Assembly: GCA_020086605.1 (NCBI GenBank)
Contig: JACBWW010000018.1
Location: forward strand, 18,070,052-18,134,051
DNA length: 64,000 bases
DNA from: Lanius collurio
Lineage: Eukaryota; Chordata; Aves; Passeriformes; Laniidae
Direction of reading: 5' to 3'
The first letter of the stretch is position 1; each line of letters opens with the position of its first letter. Below, one piece after another: positions 53,086-64,000 of this stretch. The translations under genes were made by a program, and so were the position numbers. The notes under the pieces are model-generated. The model saw nothing but the letters and a program-made list of their open reading frames with translations, did no database searches and had not been told where the DNA came from.

Positions 53086-53718
53086 GCTCCCGATCAATCA
53101 TTTGTAAAAGTTTATATTCACTGGGAATTTTAATGTGCTTGTCAGAGACCTCTGGTAATTTTACTATGCTGTCAAAAAGGTGTCTTGGAGGGGAAACTGC
53201 TCAGGTAAAATTGCATTTGGCAAATGTATTAGATCAGCGTTGCCAAGAAAACTTGGCACCATTGCATTTGTAGTGCGGAAGGGGGGTCGTGGTCCCTTCC
53301 TGACAGATCCATTCTGCTGTTCCTTCCTTCCTCACAGTTTTTGCCTGCCCCAGCCTGGGTCCTTCCCCAGACCACAGCCCTCCAAGGACAGCTTTCCATG
53401 GGGGCTGCAGGATAAACCTGGTGCAGAACACACTCTGCATGGGCCACAGCTCACTCAGGGAATACCAGACTGCTGGATATTCCTGAAAAGCACCTCACAA
53501 GTCTTAAATAGAGAAATTGAAATTGTATCTTTAGCTGCTGCTGAAAAGCAAGGTTCTTTATTTTCTGCCATCCTTCTCCACTACTCTGAGACAAGATTTT
53601 ACAACACAGACCTGGTAGATTATGGTCTGAAGTAAATCCAACAAAAGAACAGTGTGGAAGAGTACAAAGCTTGCCAGGGCATTTATCTCTTCTACCTAAG
53701 CCTAGAAACACAGAATAA

Positions 53719-53736
53719 GTATATATATATATATAG
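53719..53736 (+). repeat. (TA)8 microsatellite
   Basis: An uninterrupted TATATATATATATATA run occupies 53,720-53,735. It is a dinucleotide repeat and not placed like a TATA box for any supported gene. Confidence 0.93.
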
Positions 53737-55292
53737 CCTCTCAAAAGGCTGACAATAATTATAGGCAATACCAGTGGCTTGAGATGCTGCCTACAGAGAG
53801 TGTGCTCCTGTTCTGAAATCAGAGAGAGAGAAGGGAAAGGTCTTTTTGCTCACTGTGTTGGGATTCACTTGAGGTTCTTTAATAAGGAACACTGCAAGAC
53901 CCTGGCTGTCTCGTGGGCACTACACACAGGAATTGAAGGATGAAGCCACAGTACATAACACTGCCTTAAAAAAAAGAGATCTCAGAATGGTTCAGCACAG
54001 CAAGTGAAGACAGGTCAGGAAAAATAGTGGGACCATTTCTGACGAATGGGAAGAAATCAAAAAAATATATGTCCCCATTCCAGCATGGCACCCTTTAATG
54101 TGTAAATGTAGTTGGGGCAATAAATGTTTTAACAAAAATGTGTTACAAATGGGTTACACACCTTGCATAGTAAATTATTTCAGCAAATACTTTTTTTTTT
54201 TATCTGTGCAAAAACATAACCTCAAGAAAATGCACTTCATTATCTAGCTAGAAGTTCAGGCACTGCAGTTTGGAGATATATTAGGAACAAATTGGATTAA
54301 ATAGGAAAAATATTAAAATGTTATGTTTGTTGAGCACAAGGGAAGCTTCAATTACTCATATAAACTGTTTCGAATCATACAATTTAAGAAGATGTAGGTA
54401 CACTTAATCAGCATGGTCCACTGAATACACAGAATTCCTTGCCTGGACCCCATCCTCACTTCACTAAAAATAAATGGCAAAAAGTTCTTCCTTCTGAATT
54501 TGGAAACAGTTTATTGTATGTGATTTATGTCAGCCTCCTCATTACAGAAAACCTTGTCTCCGCATGACTGTGTGTATAAGAACAATTACAGAAATTAAGG
54601 ATTCTCAGTGTTTTCCTTAGGTGAGCTGATAGGCTGCAAAAAGGGCTGAAGTGAAGCCCTCTTCTGAATTGATACAGTACAGAGAATAGCAATGGAATTT
54701 TGGTTTGCACCTCCCTGGGTGTATAATTTATCCCTGATGCTGAGAAGTGCCCATTTCAGCACCACCCCTCCACAGACACTGCTCCCAGCACCGCAGGCTG
54801 CTTCTCAGTAGGAGCTCTCTGAGAAAGAGCATCAGCTCCGTGCAGCCCAGAGCACATTTGGGAAGAGCTTTCCCGAGTGGGGCTGACCCTCCCCTCTCCC
54901 CCAGCATTATCAGCAATGAATTTGGTAGAGTTGCAGGCTCATGTTTTCTCTGAGTGAGGACAGAAAGTAAAAATCTCTTCTAAAAGTTATGGTAATTAAT
55001 GAACTTGAAGCAAAAAATACCTGATTATTTAAGCACTTTGTACATTCACACTGTCTGCATAAGAGGTAATGAGTTATGTCCTTCACAGACGTGATTTTAT
55101 GGGTTATTTTTAAAGTATGGGACACTTGGATTTGTTTTCCACTTTAGAAATAGAAGGTTCCATTTCAGTATTTGATACAATGTTTGGGGGAAAAAAATCT
55201 CTACCCCTGTCACCTGTGTTTTGCTGCCCAATTGAAAAAGTATTAATTATGGAAGGAGAAAAAAAATGGATACAAACAAGTTACATTTAAAT

Positions 55293-55323
55293 TTGTTGAA
55301 CAGATTACTCTACTGTTCAACAA
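55293..55323. repeat. 11-bp inverted repeat with 9-nt loop
   Basis: TTGTTGAACAG at 55,293-55,303 and CTGTTCAACAA at 55,313-55,323 are exact reverse complements around ATTACTCTA. If transcribed it would form a stable small hairpin, but the stem is far shorter than a microRNA precursor. No function is indicated. Confidence 0.92.
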
Positions 55324-58300
55324 CAATGCAGTTTTTACCTTAGAAAAGCAATTCCAGTATTAAGAATACATTAAATATTTACTGTAAAGGGAGGTTTATC
55401 AAGATAAAGTAGGATCCACTCTTAAAATTCTCATCTGATGGTATCCATCACACAAGAAATAAGCATAAAATATTTCTGTATATCTTCAATCTCCTAGTTC
55501 AGAAGAGATAAGGGTGAAGAAGACAAATAATTTCACACATTAGTGATTAAAGTGGAAGATGAAAGGGAAACGAGATGTAAGAGGAAAGAAAGCAGAAAAG
55601 TTAGACTTTTAAAAACCCTAAGTTAAACTTAAATTGTGTCTATGATCTGGGAGACATGAACACTAATTTTAAATTTATCATGTGAAGTGACTACACACAC
55701 TTTAAAAACCTTTACTTAGAGACTTTTGAAGTTACATGTTTGAATTTGGATGGGCATGGACAAAATAGAAGTAAAGGTTTTCTGGGTGCCATTTCATAAT
55801 TGTAGGTAAAATTCATACTCTGTGACTGCAAAACAAAGAGCAGGCAAAGCTTGCTCTAGGAAATCTCAACAGGATTTTTAGTCAGTTCTGTTGTGGAAAA
55901 TGTACTGAATAATGGTATTTGATATACAGTGTCTCCTGCAAACTGACAGTGTTGGAATTTCCCTTCCTTAAAGCACGTATTTGATATGTGGGCTCCTTTT
56001 TTCCCCTGTTCATTTATATGTGTGTGGTTTTCCTTTTAACCCCCCACTCTTTTTTAATTTAAATAAAACTCTGGGGGAAAAAAAAAAAGCAACAGAAGAT
56101 CACAGGATGTGAAGATGCCATTCTGGGAACTAGCAAGCAGTCTCAACAGTGAAAGAAGCCAAGTGATCTTTCAAGTGGGCTATTACTGTAGTTGTGGGAG
56201 CAGAATAATGAAACTGAACAGAATAATTGGCCTAAATATCTGGTTAGAGGGCTGGTACAGAAAAAAGAGCATGAAAGGCTCTACTAAAACCACAGAAAGG
56301 TGGGTGTTCCTGCAATCAGCACAGAAAAAAGCATTGGAGAAGTCTGTAAACTAAAGAGGGGGAGGGGAACCATTGGAAAGAAATCCAAGCAGAGGAGGGG
56401 GAAGGGGGGAAAATGCCCACTAAATCTGAAAGTCTAGAGGAAAAGAAAGCAGTTGATTGTATTTGCTGGCATTCCAAAGATGGCAGTTGGGAAACAGCAA
56501 TCAGAGCAGCAGTATCAGGAGGTAAACACTGTAACAACAATATGGGTGGCTTCTGAGATATATGTGGGAACAGTTTTATCTATTTTAAAAACAACTTGTA
56601 TACATATATACATATAAAAGAAGTACTTTAACTATCACTTCAACAAGAAAAGAAACAACCATCCTCTCTTAACTGGTCATTTCCATCAGCTGAAGACTTA
56701 TCATATGACTTCTGAATAGGAAAGCAGTAAAGCCAGTAAACTCAGATGTTATAATCATCGAGGTCAGCAGTTTCATCAGAAAACATCTGATGATGCAAGA
56801 TCCAGTTTAACCATGTTCTATGTCTGTATATCAGAGATTACTGCAGTGATTGAGGAGAAAGATTAGGGTACCAGAGTTTTCCACACCCTTACTATGAGCT
56901 CCCAACAGTAACACTGTAAGTGACCATAAACAGTCCAACCCAATTTTCAGTTCTGATTACAGAAACACAAAATGCAGCTGACATTCCTGTTAATGAATGA
57001 TTATTAAAATGACAGCATCAACAGACGAGAATTAGAATTATATCACACTTTCAAAACACTGTGGTGAGGTATATTCTGTATAAATAGAATTCCCAATTTT
57101 AAGTGACAAAGCAGAAAATAAGTAGCATTTCATTGTGTTGTTTGTCTCAGAGTTTCATAAAATTAAGATCTATTAGCAGGGATCCTTATACAAGGGGCAC
57201 AAGAGTGCTAAGAACCTCAGTACAGAAGAATGTTCCCTAAAAAGGAGGAAAAACTAATGTAAGTTTCAAGCTTTTTCTAACTATCCAGCAAAACTGGCTC
57301 ATTTAAACTTCAAAATGTCCAGGTGATATTTTGAACATTAATCCATATGTCAAGAGCTAAATAAAAGCAGCTAAATAGAAAAAAAGATTAAAAAAGGAAG
57401 TTATGTGTTAGTATCACAAATATTGAGAAAAATATATTTCTAGGTAAATATGCCAAATATATAAGAAGAGATAATATCTTTAGCAGATCAGCTGTTATGA
57501 TTGGGAGGAAAAGAGGTATTTTGTGGTGCAAAAGCCTTGTGTAAAGCACACATATTTCTGAAGGCATCTGAATTTAAAAAAAAATCTGACACTAAAAGGT
57601 GTCACTGCTTTACTTACATCAATAGCTGATCACAGCTCCAACAGTGCTACTGGATCAAAACATGAGTGCCCAAGCACCCTGGAATAGACTGGTTAATATA
57701 GACTTATTAGAAAGATAAATAATTCTTATGAAAAAGACAATGATGTCAGAGGAAGAAAGAAATTATATAGGAAAGAAGTTGAGAGGATGTATTTTTACAA
57801 ATATTCTTGGATCAGATTTATTTATTTTATTCAATTGCTGTTGGGTACTGCATGTAAGTCCTGCATTCATTTGGGCAACCCTACCACCTTACATATACCC
57901 TTCACACTGTTAAATTCACAACATCCTGAAGAAACTATTACTTTCCCATTTCTCTCATTTTTTAGGCAGAAAAATTATGAAAAAAAAAAAGTTAAATCCC
58001 AGCACCATTAAAATGGCACAATTATCAATGAATTAGATTGAATGGGAGCTCCACCTGAGAGAACTGAGGTCGTACACAAATTCTGTGCTATAGCAAAGGA
58101 CTGTGTATAATTTTCAGAGTACCCAGCACACCCAGGAGTATCTAAGCTTATCTTCTTTTTCATAGCTAATGTCACCCCTAAAAAGCTTTCTGGTAACTCC
58201 TTCACCCTAGGTACTTGGCTGAGAAGAAAAACAAACTAACAGAACTGAGCAATAACCTGCACTGTAGCTGTACTGACCCTGCACACCCCACTATCATGAC

Positions 58301-58924
58301 TTCTCTTGCTAAGAGATTTTACTTCCCTCTCAGAACTGTTGAGGGTTTCAAATGATAAAGCAGTTTAGTAAAAGTAATTTCTTTTACTGGAACTGAAGCA
58401 GATGGAGCTGGTGCTGTTTTGCTTCACTTTTCCAATGAAGCTAATTCATAGTCCACCTCAGAAAAGTAATGAAAAGCATAGCATGAAATGCATAAAGTTA
58501 CAAAAATAATTATTAGGTGTACATTCAGAATTCTGAGCAATGGATTTTTTAATCCCTTTTTCTTGTTTGAATTGCAAAGCTTCTTAAAAATTACTAACTC
58601 TCAGAAAAGTGAAACCTGGTGGTGGTGCTAAGACAACACATCACTTTGACACCACATAACTTGGATTTAATCTCAAAATCTCCTGTTTACAGCGTTTGCG
58701 TGAGTGCCTCTATGCCCTTAGGCAATGACAAAACCAGAACCACTGGAAAAGTATTCTGTAGAAAGGGGACAATCTGGAAAAGCTGATACTTTTGTAGATG
58801 CACAGTCTCGTTAGCCTTCTCTCTGTATCACAACCAAACACTATAGAAATTCCAAACATGCATAAATAATGCATTTTTAGACAGAACCTTCCCATGCAAG
58901 GTTACAATTTAACGAATAGGCTTC

Positions 58925-58995
58925 CAGGCACCTGTACAATCATCTAGTCTGACCTCTTGCACTACAAAATCTGCAGAATTTCAGGAAGTGGGCAG
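58925..58995 (-). mobile_element. Ancient CR1-like fragment, minus orientation
   Basis: The core ACAATCATCTAGTCTGACCTC followed by TTGCACTACAAA resembles the reversed 3' region of old CR1 families common to birds, turtles and crocodilians (pattern ATCATCTAGTCTGACCTCCTG). No terminal short repeat is left and similarity fades within about 70 bases, so the copy is old and truncated. Confidence 0.62.
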
Positions 58996-59474
58996 AATTT
59001 TCAGTTAAATACAGCAAGGGCCATGCTTCTGGGCTTAGTCATGAAATGAGACATAATTGAAATGTATAGTGATAGAATACCTCAGTGTTAGTATTCATTT
59101 AAATTATTTCTTTGTGCTCCTACACAAACACAGGGCAAAAATAAACCACAGACTGAGAGTGCTATTGCATTAATTCTCAGTTTGTAATTTACAAACATTT
59201 TGTATGAGAGCAGTCCTGGAGAGGATTTTAGAAAAACAAGAAAGTGTTTCATAGAACTGTTATGTAACTTTTTTTACTAGGATATTGTAAATAATTAATC
59301 CAAATGAAAGACCTGGGGCATCTTTTGGGAGGAATTAAGAGAAAAAAAGAAGAGTGATTGGTCTCTGCCTTTTTTTTGGGAAAAAAAAACAAACCCAAAG
59401 ACACCAACAGTAACTGCAGAATATCAGAATTTTTGTAGGGCTTGTACTGATGTAAGCTGTAAAGATATTGTGTG

Positions 59475-59515
59475 TTAAACCTAAATCATTTCCAACCTAA
59501 ATGATTCTATGATAC
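59475..59515 (+). mobile_element. CR1 extreme 3' end, plus orientation
   Basis: The sequence TTTCCAACCTAAATGATTCTATGAT is the classic final segment of CR1 elements in forward orientation, ending in the ATTCTATG-type short repeat. Upstream bases no longer align clearly with CR1, so this is either an extremely truncated insertion or a decayed one. Confidence 0.8.
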
Positions 59516-62500
59516 ATAAAAAAGAAATTAGGGATAGTTATGTTATAGTTGTCTAGTACCTCTTGTAAAAGGCCAGTTCATTATGGTATTTCAAACCAAG
59601 CAGATTTCAGTCTTTGCTTCAGAGATCCACTTACATATCTGTGCCTCAAAATGAATGTTTCAATAAATGACCACTTTGTCTCAAGCAAAACTTTATTAAG
59701 GTTCAGTTCAAACCCAAGAACACCTCTGATAAGTTACTGCAACACAATAAGCTGGATCATAAAGGAGATGCTGAAATACTTTTTAAAAATTATTACCTGA
59801 CTGAATCAAATTATTGCATAAATCATTGCTTTGCATTCATCAGAAGTCAGTTGTCATCCACCAACACAAAACAGTTTTGTCTTCCTGAGCCTCCAGACAC
59901 TACTAAAAGTGAAAATAATCCTTGAAAACAAAAAAACTAAGAACTTCATCATGTGACTTTTATCAGGGTTTATTTAGTTTTGAATCCTTTATTGGATAAC
60001 TCCGGTAAAACTTTTACTGGCTAAGCAAATCATGTAGAAGGTTGCTTTGAAAAGCTGTAAGTCATATTTGTCTCTGGCCAAAGCTATCAGCTCCCATCAG
60101 CTTGTTACCTGCAGGGAATCTGGTCCACCTTCCTGCTTCTCTTAACATCCAACATTTCCTAATTCAGCAGCTTCACCAATGTAACACCAGCAGAGCTGTT
60201 TGCACAGCCCGTAGTCACTTGGGCAGTGATAGTCTCACCTCACATCCAGACCCATTCCAGCAACATTTCTGCTTTTCCAGGGGTGGGAAGAGAGGGGAAG
60301 ATCAGTACTTCAGCTCCAGACCCATGTAGGTTACATGTTGCTTTTTATTTTCCCAGGCCATAAAATAAGCAGCAAAGGCAAAAGATTCCCTGGCTGTGAA
60401 GTTATTGAAGCTTTAGAGCAAAACTGTTTGAATGTGTTCAAGGAACATCAGTGATACATCCCCACCACAATTAAAATCCTGACAACTCCATTATTACAAA
60501 GATTCAGCTATCAAGACATACAACAGGAATTAAGTAGAGATTTTGTATGTTTAAATCTGCTACGGTCTCACTGCAGGGGGATTTTCCTGTTTCAGGGCAG
60601 AAGGGGGAAATAAATCTATTCTAAAAGTCTTGGTAAACATTTATTTTAAATATAGAAAAAGACTGGGTTTCTTGACAGCTTTGCTGGTTATTTCAAACAT
60701 CCGTTAAAAGTTGTCTCTCATTTTCAAAGCTCTTAATTTACTTTTTTCCACTCATGTGGAATCAGCGATGCCAAATTGTTCCTCCCACTTTTGCAGAATC
60801 TTTAGGAATTCTTCTATGATGTCCTCTCTGTACCATCTTCCTTTTCAGGATACTTGCTTGTACCTCAGCTTCACTAATTACAAACCTGATGTGAAAACAT
60901 TTCTTCTATTTCCCAGTATTTTTCTTAGCTTTTCTAGTGAGAAGATTCTTTCACTGACCATTGTGCACAGTTTTCTTTCCTGTTGTACTTAAACCTACTA
61001 TGCTTGGAAATCCAGTATGCTTAGAAAAGCTATGAAGAACAGTGTATGCTGTGCATGCACAAAGGGATGTGTAAATTATGGGGACTGAGAACAAAAGAGT
61101 GAGGTTACAGGGGAATCACTGCTAGTTATAGGGAAGCATTAAGGTACTTGAGACCACAAGTCTCCACTAGACCTCAAAAGGGTTTGTATTCCTAAAACTC
61201 ATTGGTGAGCTTTTGTTTTGTTTTAAGTACTACAACTAATAATAAACAAACAGCACTTCATTATAGTATAGTCTTACTCAAAATTCATCATTAAGGTTCA
61301 ATAACTTGAAGTAAAATAGGATTACAAGAAAATATTCACAACAGAAATGTGGGTAATTTACACTAAAAAATAAATAGAAAGAACTGAAACTTCTGAATAT
61401 ACCAAAGTTCATAATTAATTAAAGACAAAACCAGAAGATTCTCTCTGACCAGACAGTAACACTGTTTTGCTATTTTCCCTTTTATCTTCCTTTAGTAACA
61501 CAGTTGTGGTGTTACTTTTACATAACGATAATTTTGGTTTGTTGCTTTGTTTTGTTTTGCTTTTAAAACTGCTCTTTTAAAACTAACCATGTGTGGCACT
61601 TTAGATTTAAAAAAAAACCCATCAAGCAGAATTTCATAACTTTGTATGTACACAGTGAACACTCTTAGACACTAACTACAAGGAAATGTACAATAACATA
61701 TTCAATATTATCTCTTCTAAATATACAAGATCATTAAAAATTTACAGAGTCTCCTAGTAAACAATTTAGGTGTATTTTACTGCACTTATCTCTAGCTCTG
61801 TTCATGTTACTCTAAAAAATTTCAGTAACTTCTACTCATTTTCAGCTAAGACTCCAGAGCGATGCCTTCACATAACACAAATTTTTTCTTTTCAAAGCCT
61901 CTATGGGAAACCTTAACCCCGACTGCACCTATGTTTCCATCTGGAGAGTGCCAAGTTTCAGGGATTTGGCAGACTGAGTTTATTAGCTCTGTAATTAATT
62001 TTATGTGCATGAAAGCATAAATGCACATTGGGTACACATTTTATTATCTGCTTCTTTCCTTTAATGAAGATTGTGATTCCATAAGATGAAGGAAGAAAAG
62101 GAAGCAAGGAAGGAAGGAAAGAAAGGAAGGAAGAACATTCTTTTTTTCTGCTGAATCCCCGTAGCAGAGATTCATACCAGTGGTTGAAGAGGTGTTGAAA
62201 AAAAATAGCTGCTTATCTCTATTTTGCACAGTACTAAATATTGCATAAATATACACCACTCCATACATTCAAAATTTCATCTCTGAAATAAAAAAAGTAC
62301 AAATGCTTATAATCTCTGCTGCTTCTGATGCTTTCCCACTATGGGAAGACTGATTGTGAGGCTATCTGGTTTTTAAACTCATTAGTAAAGTGAATAAGCA
62401 CCAGCATCTCATACCATTAAGCATATCATGGGGAAACCCTTTTCAAGAGGAGTGGGTAACTGGCTCTATTTTAAAGAAAAAATAATCATCAGCAGCATTA

Positions 62501-63779
62501 TCACAATTCCTGAATAGAGATGAATAACCAAGGAGGAAAACATACAACATTTCACAAGTTTTGGCGGTGCTCTACTTTCACTGTTCAGGTTTTTGATTCC
62601 ACTTGCCAAACACTGACTAAGGGCTGAGGTTTTTTGATAGTCTCTTTCACTCTCTTTCTCAGAATGACAGGGATTCATTCTATCAAAATTGTTTTGCATT
62701 TCCAGCAACAGTGACAACCATGCAAATAGAGTGAGTTGCAACTTCACCTACTAAAAAATGCAGCCAGTGACAAAATGAGGCACTATATTGGAGACTGAAA
62801 AAATTCCATTACTTTTTTCAGTTCCAAGTTATGTTCCAAAGCAGACTGGAGCTGCTGTAGACTTGCTCCTTTTAACTCAAGATAATTTTTTTAGAATTTT
62901 TTCAGTTTGTTAATGCTGTGCATTATTGCTATGTACTAATTTTGCAGGTCCATGCTTAAAATTCTTGTGTTCCTATTGCAACATTTAGCTCATTCCAAGC
63001 ACAGTCACTCATCTTGTTTTATACTGCATCCAGTTATATCTCTACAAAGTATTTTAGTCTATGGCAGCTAATGATGCTTCCTCTTCACTGAGCTCCAAAT
63101 ATACTGTGGAGTTGTATTCTAAGTCATTACAATATTAGCAAACACACTGAAGATAAAAACCCATTTGTATTTCCCAAATCGATTGCATCTGAAAATAATA
63201 AGAATTTGTCAATGAATACAATTGCTTTGATAATCCAAACTAGAAATTTAAACACCTGTTAGTCCTGAACAAAATTTCGCAAAGCACCTTTTGTTTATTT
63301 GCCCATCCCCTGTTTCACACTCTGGTATTGTCAGATTGTTGTAAGACATCTGTAAAAATTATCTGCAGTGCCTCTATTGCCATAATGCAGACAATCCAGC
63401 AGGTCTCTTCATGAACTGCAGAAGCAAAAGCAAGCACCTCTCCATGCTGCACACCAGTGTGCATTTCTGTGTATTTGATAAGGCTCTCAGTAGAGCTGCA
63501 GTGAGAGCTATTTCCAGCTGCCACTTCATGGACAGTCTGATCCTTGTTGGTTACTGTAAAACATAATCTGAACTAGAGGTTTAGACCATGGCATATTTTT
63601 AACTTCCTGACATACACAGCAGTCTGCTGTTGAGGAATTTTCCTCTCGCCAAAGTGATGAGCAGACAAGGCACTACTAATGCTACTCACGCTTTGCTCAG
63701 TGGGAGGTAATGCAAGAGCAGCACAGCAGCAAATAACATATTAATAATGTGCTGCTCCTTCTCCTCTCTTCCATCTCAG
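59516..63779. other. Non-coding DNA upstream of the candidate exon
   Basis: Only simple repeats are recognised. The last 40 bases are increasingly C/T-rich and form the polypyrimidine tract of the exon at 63,780. A minus-strand 69-codon frame at 63,315-63,524 has no strong splice-donor support. Confidence 0.72.
62087..62134 (+). repeat. Purine-rich (GGAA)n tract
   Basis: GGAAG and GGAA units are repeated with AAG interruptions. GGAA repeats can bind ETS-family factors, but nothing nearby indicates that use. Confidence 0.9.
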
Positions 63780-63856
63780 GTTCAGAGTTGAAAAATTATA
63801 ACAGACAGGACAGACCACATTCTTTTTCAAGCAAAAGGAGTGAAGAGAATGATTTG
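63780..63856 (+). CDS. Candidate internal coding exon, gene not recognised
   Basis: A 77-nt segment is bounded by strong splice signals. Upstream is a long C/T-rich tract (from about 63,751) ending in CAG at 63,777-63,779. Downstream is GTAAGTGA starting at 63,857. Only one of three frames is open: two bases completing a split codon, then 25 codons ending exactly at the donor. The peptide starts SELKNYNRQD and ends SSKRSEENDL, which is polar and charged and looks like an intracellular linker rather than a folded domain. A TATTAAT sequence lies roughly 35-40 bases before the acceptor as a possible branch site. I recognise no family. A second strong donor, AAG|GTAAGT at 63,907, would extend the exon but all frames then contain stops. 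Twenty-five open codons can occur by chance in this DNA, so the case rests mainly on the paired splice sites. No partner exon can be tied to it inside the window. Confidence 0.42.
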
Positions 63857-64000
63857 GTAAGTGATTGCTAGGACAACAGAATTTACTGAAAATGCACTGG
63901 GCCGAAGGTAAGTAACCAACTGACCTCAGTATTCAGTGTGGTGCTGAGCAGCTACACCAGGGATAGAACCTGTCAGAGCAACAAAACCATCTCTGAGTTG

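Larger units (their letters stand above)
53090..58924. other. Non-coding DNA
   Basis: Contains a 151-codon plus-strand open frame (53,180-53,635) without recognisable homology, a (TA)8 run, a hairpin at 55,293 and homopolymers. Nothing supports a gene. Confidence 0.72.

Noticed and set aside
53180..53635. Longest open frame in the window, 151 codons, plus strand
   Set aside because: No recognisable motif or family, no supporting splice pair or promoter, and it begins in the moderately G+C-rich region beside repeats. Frames of this size are plausible by chance across 64 kb and six frames.
53719..53736. (TA)n run as a promoter or origin element
   Set aside because: A plain dinucleotide microsatellite with no associated motifs.
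60844..60992. Plus-strand frame behind a strong CTTCCTTTTCAG acceptor
   Set aside because: The only donor-like site (GTATTT) is poor and the peptide is a hydrophobic F/L/S-rich mix typical of T-rich DNA.
63315..63524. 69-codon minus-strand frame ending in a TRV motif that resembles a PDZ ligand
   Set aside because: An acceptor-like TTTTACAG lies upstream, but no usable donor or polyadenylation context was found, and it sits just before a better-supported plus-strand exon.
1..64000. CRISPR arrays, tRNA or rRNA genes, bacterial operons, long terminal repeat pairs
   Set aside because: No regularly spaced repeats, no tRNA A/B-box pair with a cloverleaf, no ribosomal RNA sequence and no matched terminal repeats were seen. 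The sequence is of eukaryotic nuclear type.

Overview
The window reads as vertebrate, most likely bird, nuclear DNA that is almost entirely non-coding: intron, intergenic sequence, or both. It is visibly A+T-rich, stops are dense in all six frames, and poly-A/T tracts and short microsatellites are scattered throughout. There are no operons or ribosome-binding-site patterns. The clearest identifiable insertions are CR1 non-LTR retrotransposon fragments, the dominant interspersed repeat of birds and other sauropsids. The sequence of the two youngest CR1 tails resembles songbird-type copies, so a passerine is my best guess. That is recognition from memory, not a database match.

Layout. Positions 1-27,200 are A+T-rich non-coding DNA with a perfect 14-bp inverted repeat at 11,147-11,175, smaller hairpins, and a splice-bounded candidate exon on the minus strand at 23,407-23,549. 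At about 27,255-27,575 the composition changes sharply: some 30 CpGs in about 320 bp, an inverted CCAAT box, and a near-consensus CTCF site at 27,402-27,415. This is the best candidate regulatory element. From 27,600 to 46,900 the DNA is again plain, with a 10-bp-stem palindrome at 28,057-28,080, a few non-repetitive stretches that look like possible conserved enhancers, and simple repeats. At 46,936-47,400 an old, decayed CR1 reverse-transcriptase fragment on the plus strand abuts a younger CR1 tail on the minus strand. At 51,590-53,085 a diverged direct repeat of about 95 bp flanks the longest CR1 copy (52,011-52,450) and a G+C-rich patch. Two more short CR1 pieces lie at 58,925-58,995 and 59,475-59,515. 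Near the right edge, 63,780-63,856 (plus) has the best exon structure in the window: a long polypyrimidine tract, an AG acceptor, one open frame, and a GTAAGT donor.

No complete gene can be named. I did not recognise any protein family in the open frames, and most long frames here are what A+T-rich non-coding DNA and repeats give by chance. If the exon at 63,780 is real, much of the window could be intron or upstream flank of a plus-strand gene that continues to the right. The minus-strand candidate at 23,407-23,549 would then be a different gene, or one of the two is false. I saw no convincing new biological system. The observations most worth testing are the CpG/CTCF element, the candidate exons, the perfect short-loop palindromes, and the nested CR1 structure.
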